Assembly: GCA_963634745.1 (NCBI GenBank)
Contig: CAVHCX010000012.1
Location: 1 to 64,000 of the forward strand
DNA length: 64,000 bases
Direction of reading: 5' to 3'
DNA from: CAKRJP01 sp963634745
GTDB lineage: Bacteria; Bacillota; Clostridia; Lachnospirales; Lachnospiraceae
The translations under genes and the position numbers were made by a program. Below the pieces are notes generated by a model. That model was not told where the DNA came from. It worked only from the letters and a program-made list of their open reading frames with translations, and made no database searches. This document shows, piece by piece, positions 50,920-59,541 of this stretch (within the stretch, counting starts at the first letter, position 1; each line of letters begins with the position of its first letter).

Positions 50920-52365
50920 TTAGCTTTCTGCCGGAGCCGGCTTCTTGGTAGCTCGAATAAAGAGTCCGAGGAAGCAAGCTGCTAAGATGATTCCGATTGG
51001 ATATGCAAGTGTGGTTGACAGGTGCAGACACTCATCAGCACTGAAGAAGTAGGTCATAGATACTGCACTCATAAAGGTTGCAGGTACGGCTGTGATCCAG
51101 TAATTCTTCTTGTTGCGGAACAGATACATACTAGCAGTCCAAAGAACGATCATTGCCAGAGTCTGGTTGGTCCAGCTGAAGTATCTCCATACGATCGTGT
51201 AATCTAAGTGACCAACAAATGCGCCTACAGCAAGAAGTGGAATACAGAGGAAAAGACGTTTCTTCATATCGTTCTGATCGATCTTAAACCAGTCTGCGAT
51301 TACCAGTCTTGCGCTACGGAAGGCAGTATCACCGGATGTGATTGGACAAGCAACTACACCGATCATTGCAAGGGCAACACCGGCTGTTCCCATGGTCTTT
51401 ACGCATACATCGTAGATGGCAGCTGACTGACCATTTGCAAGAATTGCACTAAGTCCTGTATTTAATCCACCGGTAACTTCGTAAATAGAGCATCCTGCTG
51501 CAGCCCAGATCAAGGCGATAACACCTTCAGCTACCATAGCGCCGTAGAATACGAAATGTCCCTGCTTCTCTGATTTCATACAACGAGCCATCAAAGGAGA
51601 CTGGGTGGAGTGGAATCCGGAAATCGCACCACAGGCAACTGTGATAAACATAAATGCCCAGATCGGTTTTCCGTCCGGATGCATATTACCAAAGTGTGAC
51701 CAAATCTCTGGAATTGTATAAGCGGAATTGGTAAAGATTCCAAAGATTACACCGATAGCCATGATGATCAGACAAATACCGAAGATTGGATAAATACGTC
51801 CGATAATGGCATCGATGGAAAGGAAGGTAGCGATAAAGTAGTAAGCCAAAATGATCCAAAGCCAAAGCTCTGTATTTGTGATGGCTCCTGTCATACCGCT
51901 GTTGGTTAATAAGGTTACGATCAGACCCGCAGGTCCTACAGCAAATACAGTACCTACCATAACCAAGAGAACTACACTGAAGACACGCATTACGTTTTTC
52001 ATTGCATTTCCAAGATAAATTCCGCATACCTCGGAGATCGATGCGCCATCGTTTCGGATGGAAAGCATACCTGAGAAATAATCATGTACGCCACCGGCAA
52101 AGATGGTACCGAAGGTAATCCAAAGGAAAACAACAGGTCCCCACAAAGCACCCTGCATGGCACCAAAGATTGGGCCAAGACCTGCAATGTTAAGAAGCTG
52201 TACTAAGAACAGTTTCCACTGGGGCATAACTACGTAATCCACACCGTCATTGATACGGACAGCGGGAGTCTCCCGGTCATCCGGTGCAAAGGTATTTTCC
52301 ACTAATTTTCCATAGGTAAAATACCCACCAATAAGTAGCACTAAACATATTAAAAAGCTAATCAT
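50920..52365 (-). CDS. cstA: CstA family carbon starvation/pyruvate-peptide transporter
   Basis: Multi-helix membrane carrier of 481 aa, the shorter CstA form common in Firmicutes (E. coli CstA is about 700). The N-terminal part LLIGGYFTYGKLVENTFAPD and the stretch around GLGPIFGAMQGALWGP followed by GGVHDYFSGMLSIR are strongly conserved CstA blocks. Relatives take up peptides or pyruvate during carbon shortage. TAGGAGGTG precedes the ATG. An 11-bp period direct repeat AGCTTTTGTT sits in the leader (52380-52400). No LytS/LytT-type regulator is adjacent. Confidence 0.93.
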   Translation of the reverse strand: MISFLICLVLLIGGYFTYGKLVENTFAPDDRETPAVRINDGVDYVVMPQWKLFLVQLLNIAGLGPIFGAMQGALWGPVVFLWITFGTIFAGGVHDYFSGMLSIRNDGASISEVCGIYLGNAMKNVMRVFSVVLLVMVGTVFAVGPAGLIVTLLTNSGMTGAITNTELWLWIILAYYFIATFLSIDAIIGRIYPIFGICLIIMAIGVIFGIFTNSAYTIPEIWSHFGNMHPDGKPIWAFMFITVACGAISGFHSTQSPLMARCMKSEKQGHFVFYGAMVAEGVIALIWAAAGCSIYEVTGGLNTGLSAILANGQSAAIYDVCVKTMGTAGVALAMIGVVACPITSGDTAFRSARLVIADWFKIDQNDMKKRLFLCIPLLAVGAFVGHLDYTIVWRYFSWTNQTLAMIVLWTASMYLFRNKKNYWITAVPATFMSAVSMTYFFSADECLHLSTTLAYPIGIILAACFLGLFIRATKKPAPAES

Positions 52366-52412
52366 ACTAACACCTCCTAAGCTTTTGTTTAGCTTTTGTT
52401 CTACATGGACTA

Positions 52413-52441
52413 ATTATAGAATTGTATACATGAAAAAACAA
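52413..52441 (-). promoter_or_regulatory. cstA promoter
   Basis: On the minus strand TTGTTT (52436-52441), 17 bp, TATAAT (52413-52418). Confidence 0.55.
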
Positions 52442-52491
52442 TTAGATGCAACAAAACTTAACATTTCCTTAACAAAAAATTAGAAATTTAA

Positions 52492-52537
52492 AAAGTAAGA
52501 GGAGCCACCAATAAAAACCGGGGGCTCCTCTTACTTT
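52492..52537 (-). terminator. bioY-DUF1284 operon terminator
   Basis: AAAGTAAGAGGAGCC pairs with GGCTCCTCTTACTTT; the minus-strand side continues as T5. It closes the operon read from 53494. Confidence 0.9.
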
Positions 52538-52556
52538 CTCATATGGAAGGATTTCT

Positions 52557-52946
52557 TTAGTTATGCATGCATTTATCGATACAGCAGGCATCCTTTTGGT
52601 ACCAACTACAGGTCCCGCAAATATCTTTTACGATTTCCGGGCTGGAGTTTTCTCTCATTTTTTTGATGAGTTTTTTATAGTCATATTCTTTCTCTTCAAT
52701 ATGAAAATGGCGAATGACTTTCTTATCAAAGTTTAATACATGGTCGCCACTTGCACATTCACTTTTCCTTAGATTGGGGCATTGACTACACAGAATATCA
52801 GGCTGAAATGTAATTTTAATTTTTGGGGACCGGGTATGCCTTAGTTCATAGGTGACCTTGTCCATATTTTTTACAAATTCAGGACTGTAACCCCTGCCTT
52901 CGTAGCTTTGGGTGCACATCAGATGATGAGGTCTTAGGACAATCAT
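52557..52946 (-). CDS. DUF1284 domain protein, cysteine-rich
   Basis: Small protein of 129 aa that matches the DUF1284 (PF06935) pattern beginning LRPHHLMC. It has nine cysteines (11, 53, 56, 64, 110, 113, 121, 122, 126), arranged as C-x2-C pairs around residues 53-64 and 110-113, so an iron-sulfur cluster or zinc site is likely. Its ATG overlaps the bioY stop by four bases (ATGA), giving tight translational coupling, and both genes sit behind a BirA-type operator. This suggests a biotin-related role, which is inference; the family has no established function. Confidence 0.87.
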   Translation of the reverse strand: MIVLRPHHLMCTQSYEGRGYSPEFVKNMDKVTYELRHTRSPKIKITFQPDILCSQCPNLRKSECASGDHVLNFDKKVIRHFHIEEKEYDYKKLIKKMRENSSPEIVKDICGTCSWYQKDACCIDKCMHN

Positions 52947-53494
52947 GATGCAAAATTTAAGGATGCAGGAAGTCTGTCACGAATCTGTAATCCTAGAATT
53001 GCTGCCAGGACAGCCTTGATAATTGCTGTAGGAATAAATGGAAGTACACATGCGGTAATTCCTGTTACTACAGAAGCTTTCATAATGAGGCAGAACATAA
53101 TCACACCGATGACGTAGTTAATAACAGTTCCTAAAATTAAGAAGAGAGCAAACATTCCTTTTTGCTTACGTTTCTCTACACCGATTCCGATTAGCCAGGC
53201 CATGATTGGGAAAGAGATGATAAATCCGCCGGTTGCTCCGATGATGTTCTGGAAGCCGCCGCTAAATCCGGCAAATACAGGAAGTCCGATGGCTCCTAAT
53301 AATACGTATACTAAAATGGAAAGGCCACCGCGCTTGGAACCTAATACTACAGCTGCCAAAGTAACGGCAAAGGTTTGCATAGTCATAGGGACACCCAAAG
53401 GCATGGGAATAGAAATCTGGGCCAAAATACAGGTGACTGCAGCAAATAAGGCGATGCTGCAAATGTCTTGGATAGAAATCTTAGAATTGCTCAT
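52943..53494 (-). CDS. bioY: Biotin transporter BioY
   Basis: Biotin-binding S component of the ECF uptake system, 183 aa with six helices. MPLGVPMTMQTFAVTLAAVV (31-50) and GLPVFAGFSGG (70-80) followed by GATGGFIISFP are the BioY hallmarks. GAGTGAGGA lies upstream of the ATG with a somewhat long spacer. The promoter is a perfect TTGACA-17-TATAAT, and a BirA-type operator covers its -35, so biotin should repress transcription. It is first gene of an operon with the DUF1284 gene. No biotin synthesis genes are present nearby, hinting at reliance on uptake. Confidence 0.96.
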   Translation of the reverse strand: MSNSKISIQDICSIALFAAVTCILAQISIPMPLGVPMTMQTFAVTLAAVVLGSKRGGLSILVYVLLGAIGLPVFAGFSGGFQNIIGATGGFIISFPIMAWLIGIGVEKRKQKGMFALFLILGTVINYVIGVIMFCLIMKASVVTGITACVLPFIPTAIIKAVLAAILGLQIRDRLPASLNFAS

Positions 53495-53581
53495 GAAATA
53501 AAATCCTCACTCTCATAAATTTGATATTCGTACAGCATTCAAATGGACTAGGTTTTATCAATGTTGTACAAGCTATGAGTC

Positions 53582-53634
53582 ATTATAAGGAATAAGTCTA
53601 AGAATGTCAACCTAAAATGACAAGTGGTTAACAA
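53582..53634 (-). promoter_or_regulatory. bioY promoter with BirA operator
   Basis: On the minus strand TTGACA (53605-53610), 17 bp, TATAAT (53582-53587). The operator half-sites TTGTTAAC (53627-53634) and GTTGACAT (53604-53611) are separated by 15 bp, as in the Firmicute BirA consensus, and the inner one coincides with the -35. Confidence 0.88.
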
Positions 53635-53751
53635 TGATAAAAATTGTGCTGTTATAAGATGAATTTATAACTGGAGATATTTTTCCTGTATTAGACAGTA
53701 GGAGAAATCTTCTGTACCATGATTGTGCTAACACATTTAGGAGGTTACACC

Positions 53752-54930
53752 ATGGCATATGATTTTGATAAAGTAATTGATCGAAGAGGAAGTAATTGTT
53801 TAAAATACGATTTTGCTCTAGAGAGAGGAAAACACGAAGGAATGCTTTCTTTTTGGGTTGCAGATATGGATTTTCAAACGGCACCTGCCATTGTAAAGAG
53901 GCTTCAGGAAACAGTAGCAGGCGGCATCTATGGATATACGGATACCAAGGATGATTATTACCGGTCCCTTGCAGGCTGGTATGAAAAATATTTCGCTTGG
54001 AGACCCAAGAAAGAGTGGCTGATAAAAACGCCGGGAGTGGTATTTGCCTTGGCCGCGGCAGTTCGAGCCTACACAAAAGAGGGGGATAAGGTTTTAATCC
54101 AACAGCCGGTTTACTATCCTTTTAAGGAAGTCATCCAGGACAACGGAAGGGAAGTAGTAAGCGCTCCCCTGCAGCTTATACAGGGCCATTACGAAATAGA
54201 TTTTGAAGAACTAGAGAAAAAACTTTCAGATGAAAAAGTAAAATTGTTTCTCTTATGCAGTCCCCATAATCCGGTGGGCCGCGTCTGGAAAGAGGAAGAG
54301 TTAAAAAAGATGGGGGATCTTTGCTTGAAATACCATGTGATTATCGTCAGCGATGAGATCCATGGAGATTTCACCTATCCGGGACATAGACACCTTGTCT
54401 TTGCTTCCCTGGGAAAGGAGTATGAGCAAAATTCTATTATTTGCACTGCTCCCAGCAAGACCTTTAATATCGCAGGCCTCCAGGTCTCTAATATCTTTAT
54501 CCCCAACGACAGCCTCCGCAGAAGATTTCAAGTGGCAGTAAATCAGGCGGGATATAGTCAGCTGAATATGTTGGGCCTTGCGGCTTGTCAGGCTGCCTAT
54601 GAGGAAGGAAGACCCTGGCTGGAGGAATTAAAAATCTATCTAAAGAATAACTTGAATTTCTTGCGCCAGTATTTACAGGAAAATATCCCGGAGGTTCATC
54701 TCATTGAGCCGGAAGGAACCTATCTGGTTTGGTTAGACTTTAGAGAGCTTGGACTTTCGGAAGAAGACCTTGAGGACCTGATCGTAAATAAGGCAAATCT
54801 GTGGCTGGATTCAGGTGCCATATTTGGAAAAGTGGGAGAAGGATTTGAGCGAATCAATATTGCCTGCCCAAGGAGTCTTCTTAAAGAAGCCCTGGATCAT
54901 TTGAAGGCAGCTATTAATGAAGAAAAATAA
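53752..54930 (+). CDS. patB: MalY/PatB-type aminotransferase, cystathionine beta-lyase-like
   Basis: Fold-type I PLP enzyme of 392 aa in the MalY/PatB group, which cleaves C-S bonds of cystathionine, cysteine or cysteine conjugates. The N-terminal FDKVIDRRGSNCLKYD (5-20) and FWVADMDFQTAP are typical; the PLP lysine is Lys236 in APSKTFN, and CSPHNPVGRVW is the aspartate/asparagine loop. ATG 53752 with AGGAGG 7 nt upstream is preferred over ATG 53719. It lies 24 bp before the Cys/Met enzyme gene, forming a sulfur amino acid operon. Whether it makes homocysteine or degrades cysteine is open. Confidence 0.9.
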   Translation: MAYDFDKVIDRRGSNCLKYDFALERGKHEGMLSFWVADMDFQTAPAIVKRLQETVAGGIYGYTDTKDDYYRSLAGWYEKYFAWRPKKEWLIKTPGVVFALAAAVRAYTKEGDKVLIQQPVYYPFKEVIQDNGREVVSAPLQLIQGHYEIDFEELEKKLSDEKVKLFLLCSPHNPVGRVWKEEELKKMGDLCLKYHVIIVSDEIHGDFTYPGHRHLVFASLGKEYEQNSIICTAPSKTFNIAGLQVSNIFIPNDSLRRRFQVAVNQAGYSQLNMLGLAACQAAYEEGRPWLEELKIYLKNNLNFLRQYLQENIPEVHLIEPEGTYLVWLDFRELGLSEEDLEDLIVNKANLWLDSGAIFGKVGEGFERINIACPRSLLKEALDHLKAAINEEK

Positions 54931-54954
54931 TATCTCTATGGAGGAAGAATTTAT

Positions 54955-56106
54955 ATGGAGTATGAAATCGAGACTAGGTGTCAGCATCTGGAGAGTGAAG
55001 TAAGAACAGAAAGAGCCTTTGGAGCCCTAAGTTATCCCATTTATTTAACATCAACCTTTGCACATAAGGGAGTGGGAAAATCCACAGGTTATGATTACAG
55101 TCGTTTGCAGAACCCAACCAGAGAACAGTTAGAGCATGTGGTAGCGTCCTTGGAAAAAGGAAAAAGAGCCTTGGCATTTTCCAGTGGTATGGCTGCCATT
55201 ACTGCAGCTATGGAACTTTTCCATCCGGGAGACCATATTTTAATTGAGAAGGATCTTTACGGGGGAAGTGTCAGACTCTTTCAGCACATTAATCAGAAAA
55301 ATGGTCTTGAGTTTACAGCAGTAGATTTTAGCCTGGAAGATCCCTTGCCCTATTTAAAAGAAAATACAAAGGCAGTTTTTGTAGAGACGCCATCCAATCC
55401 TATGATGCATGTAATCGATTTGGAGAAACTTGGTAAGTTTACCAAGGAACATGATCTTCTTCTGATCGTGGATAATACTTTTTTATCTCCTTATTTTATG
55501 AATCCCATTGACTTTGGTGCGGATATTGTGGCCCACAGTGGTACAAAATACCTGGGAGGCCACCATGATCTCTTGGCAGGTTTTCTGGTTACAGCTAGGG
55601 AAGACCTGGCGGAGCGCTTAGAATTTATCTTAAAGACCACAGGAGGTAATCTTGATTCTTTCGACAGTTGGCTGGCTCTTCGCGGAATTAAGACCTTGGC
55701 AGTTCGCATGAAACAAGCGGAAGAAAATACAAGAAAGATTGCAGAATTTTTGTTGGACCAGCCGGCGGTCACTAAGGTTTTATATCCTGGCCTCAAGGAC
55801 CATCCGGGCCATGATGTGATAAAAAGACAGAGCAGGGGCTTTGGCGCTGTTCTGACCTTCGAGGTGGATAGCGTAGAACGGGCCCATTATATTTTGAATC
55901 ATTTGCAAATTATACAGTTTGCAGAAAGTCTGGGAGGAACAGAATCTCTTATTACATATCCCAAAACCCAGACCCATGCAGATCTAAGTGAGGAAGAGCG
56001 CTTGAGTGTCGGAATTACAGACCGAATATTAAGACTTTCTGTCGGAATTGAAAATGTGGAGGACTTGATTAAGGATCTTGCGGATGTGTTAACTGCTGAA
56101 ATATAG
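54955..56106 (+). CDS. Cys/Met metabolism PLP enzyme (cystathionine gamma-synthase/lyase family)
   Basis: Trans-sulfuration family enzyme of 383 aa. Family blocks include YDYSRLQNPTREQLE (45-59), FSSGMAAITAAMELF, VETPSNPMM, VDNTFLSPYF and the PLP lysine Lys198 in HSGTKYLGGH, where most members have SATKY; the Gly is a small deviation. The C-terminal ESLGGTESLITYP and HADLSEEERL are typical. It could be MetB (gamma-synthase), MetC or a methionine gamma-lyase; sequence alone does not separate them. TATGGAGGAAG precedes the ATG. It is cotranscribed with the MalY-like gene before it. A 12-bp degenerate tandem repeat runs across its stop. Confidence 0.9.
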   Translation: MEYEIETRCQHLESEVRTERAFGALSYPIYLTSTFAHKGVGKSTGYDYSRLQNPTREQLEHVVASLEKGKRALAFSSGMAAITAAMELFHPGDHILIEKDLYGGSVRLFQHINQKNGLEFTAVDFSLEDPLPYLKENTKAVFVETPSNPMMHVIDLEKLGKFTKEHDLLLIVDNTFLSPYFMNPIDFGADIVAHSGTKYLGGHHDLLAGFLVTAREDLAERLEFILKTTGGNLDSFDSWLALRGIKTLAVRMKQAEENTRKIAEFLLDQPAVTKVLYPGLKDHPGHDVIKRQSRGFGAVLTFEVDSVERAHYILNHLQIIQFAESLGGTESLITYPKTQTHADLSEEERLSVGITDRILRLSVGIENVEDLIKDLADVLTAEI

Positions 56107-56149
56107 GAAGTAATATAGAAAATAATGTAGGAAATAATATAGGAAATGA
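56102..56149 (+). repeat. 12-bp degenerate tandem repeat overlapping a stop codon
   Basis: Four 12-bp units of the form TATAGGAAATAA with one to three differences each. In the frame of the preceding gene each unit supplies TAG: the true stop at 56104 and further TAGs at 56116, 56128 and 56140. It mirrors the array at 5743-5790 in unit length and phase although the sequence differs. Confidence 0.85.
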
Positions 56150-56155
56150 CTTTTA

Positions 56156-56203
56156 GATAGCTTTGACAGAATGTGACTTTTTTGTCAAAGCTATCCTTCT
56201 TTT
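56156..56203 (+). terminator. Terminator of the MalY-Cys/Met operon
   Basis: GATAGCTTTGACA pairs perfectly with TGTCAAAGCTATC, followed by a T-rich tail. Confidence 0.9.
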
Positions 56204-56270
56204 GTTATTATAAAAATTATTTTTGGGAAGATAAAATTAAAAAAATTAACGCCCATTTTACAGGAAAATA

Positions 56271-56279
56271 TGTTATAGT
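56271..56279 (+). promoter_or_regulatory. Extended -10 promoter of pyk
   Basis: TGTTATAGT is an extended -10 motif; no convincing -35 is present. It is about 59 bp before the ATG. Confidence 0.45.
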
Positions 56280-56337
56280 ATCAAGGTGCAAAAAAAAGAA
56301 TTTTTTAGATGAAACAGGCAAGAAGGGAGAACAAAAA

Positions 56338-57771
56338 ATGCGTAAGACGAAGATTATATGTACGATTGGGCCTGCAAGTGAAAGTGAAGAAATGTTAAAG
56401 AAGTTAATGCTGGCTGGCATGAACACAGCGAGAATTAATTTTTCTCATGGTGGCTTTGCTGAACAGGAAGAAAAGATTAACCGAATCAAGAAGGTTCGTA
56501 AGGAACTGGGACTTCCTGTAGCATTATTATTAGATACTAAGGGACCGGAGATTCGAATCGGTAAGTTTAAAGAGGGTCAGATCTTCATTAATGAAGGAGA
56601 TCAGATCACTTTGACTACAGAGGATATTTTGGGAGATGAAAAAGAATTTTCCGTAACCTATCAGGAACTTCCGGAGGAAGTAGTGCCCGGAGATGTAATC
56701 CTCTTTGATGATGGTTTGCTGGAAGTTAGAGTTGACCATGTTGAGGGTAGAAAAGTTGTTTGTAACGTGGTTTCCGGAGGTAAGCTTTCTAACCGCAAGG
56801 GTGTTAACATCCCGGGCAAGAAGTTAAAACTTCCTACCATGACAGAGAAAGATAAAGAAGACATTGTAAATGGTGTAAAAGCCGGATTTGATTATATCGC
56901 AGCTTCCTTTATCCGCAGTGCTAAGGATGTAAATGAGATCCGTAACCTCTTAAAGGAGAATGGCGGAGAGAAGATCAAGATTATTTCTAAGATCGAGAAC
57001 CAGGAAGGTGTAGACAACTTTGATGAGATTTTGGATGCATCTGACGGAATCATGGTTGCCCGCGGAGACCTTAGTGTAGAGATCCCGATGGCTAGAGTAC
57101 CTGCCATCCAGAAGGAATTTATCCGTAAGACTTATCTTCAGGGTAAGGTTGTTATCACAGCAACTCAGATGTTAGAGTCTATGATTAACAATCCAAGACC
57201 TACAAGAGCTGAGGTTAGTGATATTTCCAATGCGATCTTTGATGCAACCAGTGCGATTATGTTATCCGGTGAGAGCGCGACAGGTAAGTATCCGGTAGAA
57301 TGTGTAGAGCTTATGTCTGATATTGCAAGAGAGACCGAGCAATCCATCAACTATTGGAAGAGATTCCAGGCAAGAGATTACGACTTGGCCAATAAGGAAT
57401 ATCGCAGCAATATCTATCATGGAATTGTTACCAGCGCAATGCATTTGAATGCAAAAGCAATTATTGCATATACAGGAACAGGAGATACAGCAGGAATCCT
57501 TTCTTCCTTCTGCCCGACTTGCCCGATTTATGCAGTGACAAGAGATTCTCAGTTGGTAAGACAGATGAACTTAGAGTTTAATGTTTATCCAAGACTCATT
57601 AAGGAAGATATGAGTATTGATGACATGATCCAGTTTGAAGTTGAGAAGCTTAAAGAAGAGGGTCTTGTAGGAGAGGGAGATACCATCATTGTTGCAGGTG
57701 GTGCAGAGATCCTTCCGGACTTAAAGGGAGCAAAGACCAACCGTGTAATCGGTGGAATTATTCAATTATAA
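56338..57771 (+). CDS. pyk: Pyruvate kinase
   Basis: Converts PEP and ADP to pyruvate and ATP. From ATG 56338 (AAGGGAG upstream) it has 477 aa, the short form without the extra C-terminal PEP-utiliser domain; a longer upstream frame lacks a start signal. Blocks seen: KIICTIGPAS (5-14), NFSHGG, the active-site KIENQEGVDNFDEIL, DGIMVARGDLSVEIP and TATQMLESMINNPRPTRAE. Codon choice is biased as in pckA, in keeping with a strongly expressed glycolytic gene. Single-gene transcript. Confidence 0.97.
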   Translation: MRKTKIICTIGPASESEEMLKKLMLAGMNTARINFSHGGFAEQEEKINRIKKVRKELGLPVALLLDTKGPEIRIGKFKEGQIFINEGDQITLTTEDILGDEKEFSVTYQELPEEVVPGDVILFDDGLLEVRVDHVEGRKVVCNVVSGGKLSNRKGVNIPGKKLKLPTMTEKDKEDIVNGVKAGFDYIAASFIRSAKDVNEIRNLLKENGGEKIKIISKIENQEGVDNFDEILDASDGIMVARGDLSVEIPMARVPAIQKEFIRKTYLQGKVVITATQMLESMINNPRPTRAEVSDISNAIFDATSAIMLSGESATGKYPVECVELMSDIARETEQSINYWKRFQARDYDLANKEYRSNIYHGIVTSAMHLNAKAIIAYTGTGDTAGILSSFCPTCPIYAVTRDSQLVRQMNLEFNVYPRLIKEDMSIDDMIQFEVEKLKEEGLVGEGDTIIVAGGAEILPDLKGAKTNRVIGGIIQL

Positions 57772-57781
57772 GAAGATATAA

Positions 57782-57818
57782 AAGAAGGTGTGAGTCTAAA
57801 AACCACACCTTCTTTTTT
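57782..57818. terminator. Terminator between pyk and AGCS gene
   Basis: AAGAAGGTGTG pairs with CACACCTTCTT around a 10-nt loop; T run on the plus side. Confidence 0.92.
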
Positions 57819-57858
57819 ATGTCGATCATTTAATTGCTAATAACAACAGAAACAAAAT

Positions 57859-59355
57859 TTATTTATCAGCTTCTATATATTTCTTGTTAATGTCTTTCCA
57901 CATCTCAACATCTACACCCTTCCAAGAAAGCTTGTCCGGATTGTAGTAAGGATCCTTCTTAGCAGCCATCTGCTCTTCGTAATCCTTGTACATGGCAACT
58001 ACCTTTGGAGAAAGCATAAGTACAATGACCATGTTGATCCAGGTACAGCTTCCGAGAGCTAAGTCTGATAAGTTCCATGCAACGCTGGATTCAATATTTC
58101 CCCAGATAAATACCAAGATTGGCATTGCGATTCGCATGATCCAGGTAACAGTCTTACGAAGCTTTGCTTTTGAATCTCCTTGGAAGAGGTACATAGCAGC
58201 TGTCTCTGCTTCATAGTAGTAACTGATGAGGCAGGTGAAAGAGAAGAGGGCCAACATAATAGCGATAAATGTAGGTGCAATTGCTCCCATAACGGTTCTG
58301 CATGCCAACTGTACAAAGATAACTCCGTTGGTACCGGCAGCGGCTAAATCAGCAAGCTCAGGTGCTCCGGAACCTACATAACCGGATGCTGTATGGAAAC
58401 AGTCTGTAAGTAAGATCATAAGACCGGAAGCAGTACAAATGATAACAGTATCAAGCCAAACACCTGCGGCATTTGCCATACCCTGTTTTACCGGGTGGCT
58501 GGTCTCAGCAGCAGCTGCGGTAGGAGAAGCTTCGCCCATACCGGAAGCACTGGAGAAGGTTCCGCGCTTAACACCCTGCTGGATGACAACACCAAGACCT
58601 GCACCGAATACAGAGTTTCTATTAAATGCAGAAGAAACCACGGTCACTACAAGGTCAGGGATCTTTGTGATATTTACAACAATAATAATAACAGCAGCGA
58701 TCAAATAAACAGCTACCATAAATGGTACAATAAGCTCGGCAATTTTACTGATTCGTTTTACACCACCGATAACTACAATACCAAGGATAATAGCGATTAC
58801 CAAAGCACTTACCCAAAGTGGAATGTTTAATGCATTCTGGAAACCATCACAGATTGTAAATGTGGCAGCTGCCGGCATAAATACGGATGTACCGATCATA
58901 AGCACACCTGCCATGAAGGCACCATATTTCTTCCAGCCAAGTCCTCGCTCTGCACAGTAAGCACCGCCGCCTCGGTATTCTCCGTCAATACGTGTCTTGT
59001 AGAGTACTGCAAGGGTACATTCTGCAAAACATACGGCAGAGTTGGTCATACCTGCAACGATCATCCAAAAGAGTGCTCCGGGACCTCCGTTAAAGATAGC
59101 TACGGCAACACCGGCAACATTACCGGTACCTACACGCATGGCCATGGTCGTACAGAATGAACCGAAGGCTGAAATTCCGGAATCGGAATCTTGCTTATCG
59201 ATGATTCGACTCCACATGTCTTTGAAATGAACAAATTGGAATGCATGTAAGCGGACAGTTAAGTATACACCACTACCTACAATAAGAACCAGCATAGCTA
59301 CGCTCCAAATGTAACCATTCAGAAAGTTAACAATGTTGTTGATTGCATCTAGCAT
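57859..59355 (-). CDS. Alanine/glycine:cation symporter (AGCS family), second copy
   Basis: Sodium:amino acid carrier of 498 aa with about eleven helices. The start is ATG 59355, with GGAGGG 7 nt upstream; the ATG at 59370 overlaps that site. Conserved segments are GSFCTTMAMRVGTGNVAGVA (about 66-85) with GGPGALFWM, and SSASGMGEASPTAAAAETSHP where the first copy has SNEAGLGSAP. The two copies are clearly divergent. No riboswitch precedes this one; a CTTAAG-N5-CTTAAG repeat overlaps its -10 instead, so its control differs. Alanine or another small amino acid is the likely substrate. Confidence 0.93.
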   Translation of the reverse strand: MLDAINNIVNFLNGYIWSVAMLVLIVGSGVYLTVRLHAFQFVHFKDMWSRIIDKQDSDSGISAFGSFCTTMAMRVGTGNVAGVAVAIFNGGPGALFWMIVAGMTNSAVCFAECTLAVLYKTRIDGEYRGGGAYCAERGLGWKKYGAFMAGVLMIGTSVFMPAAATFTICDGFQNALNIPLWVSALVIAIILGIVVIGGVKRISKIAELIVPFMVAVYLIAAVIIIVVNITKIPDLVVTVVSSAFNRNSVFGAGLGVVIQQGVKRGTFSSASGMGEASPTAAAAETSHPVKQGMANAAGVWLDTVIICTASGLMILLTDCFHTASGYVGSGAPELADLAAAGTNGVIFVQLACRTVMGAIAPTFIAIMLALFSFTCLISYYYEAETAAMYLFQGDSKAKLRKTVTWIMRIAMPILVFIWGNIESSVAWNLSDLALGSCTWINMVIVLMLSPKVVAMYKDYEEQMAAKKDPYYNPDKLSWKGVDVEMWKDINKKYIEADK

Positions 59356-59390
59356 ATTTTTTCCCTCCATATCCTATATATAATCGACTT

Positions 59391-59423
59391 CTTAAGTTTA
59401 CCTTAAGAATGATAAAAAATCAA
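59391..59423 (-). promoter_or_regulatory. Promoter and repeat before the second AGCS gene
   Basis: On the minus strand TTGATT (59418-59423), 17 bp, TAAACT (59395-59400). CTTAAG-TTTAC-CTTAAG (59391-59407) covers the -10 and may be an operator. Confidence 0.45.
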
Positions 59424-59541
59424 CAATATTTACAGAACTTGGTCTAAAAATTTGCAAAGAATATACATAGTGCCTATAGAGTAAAAAAATACACTTATTA
59501 ATTTCTATAAAAAATATAAACTTTCTTGAATGATCGATTTA

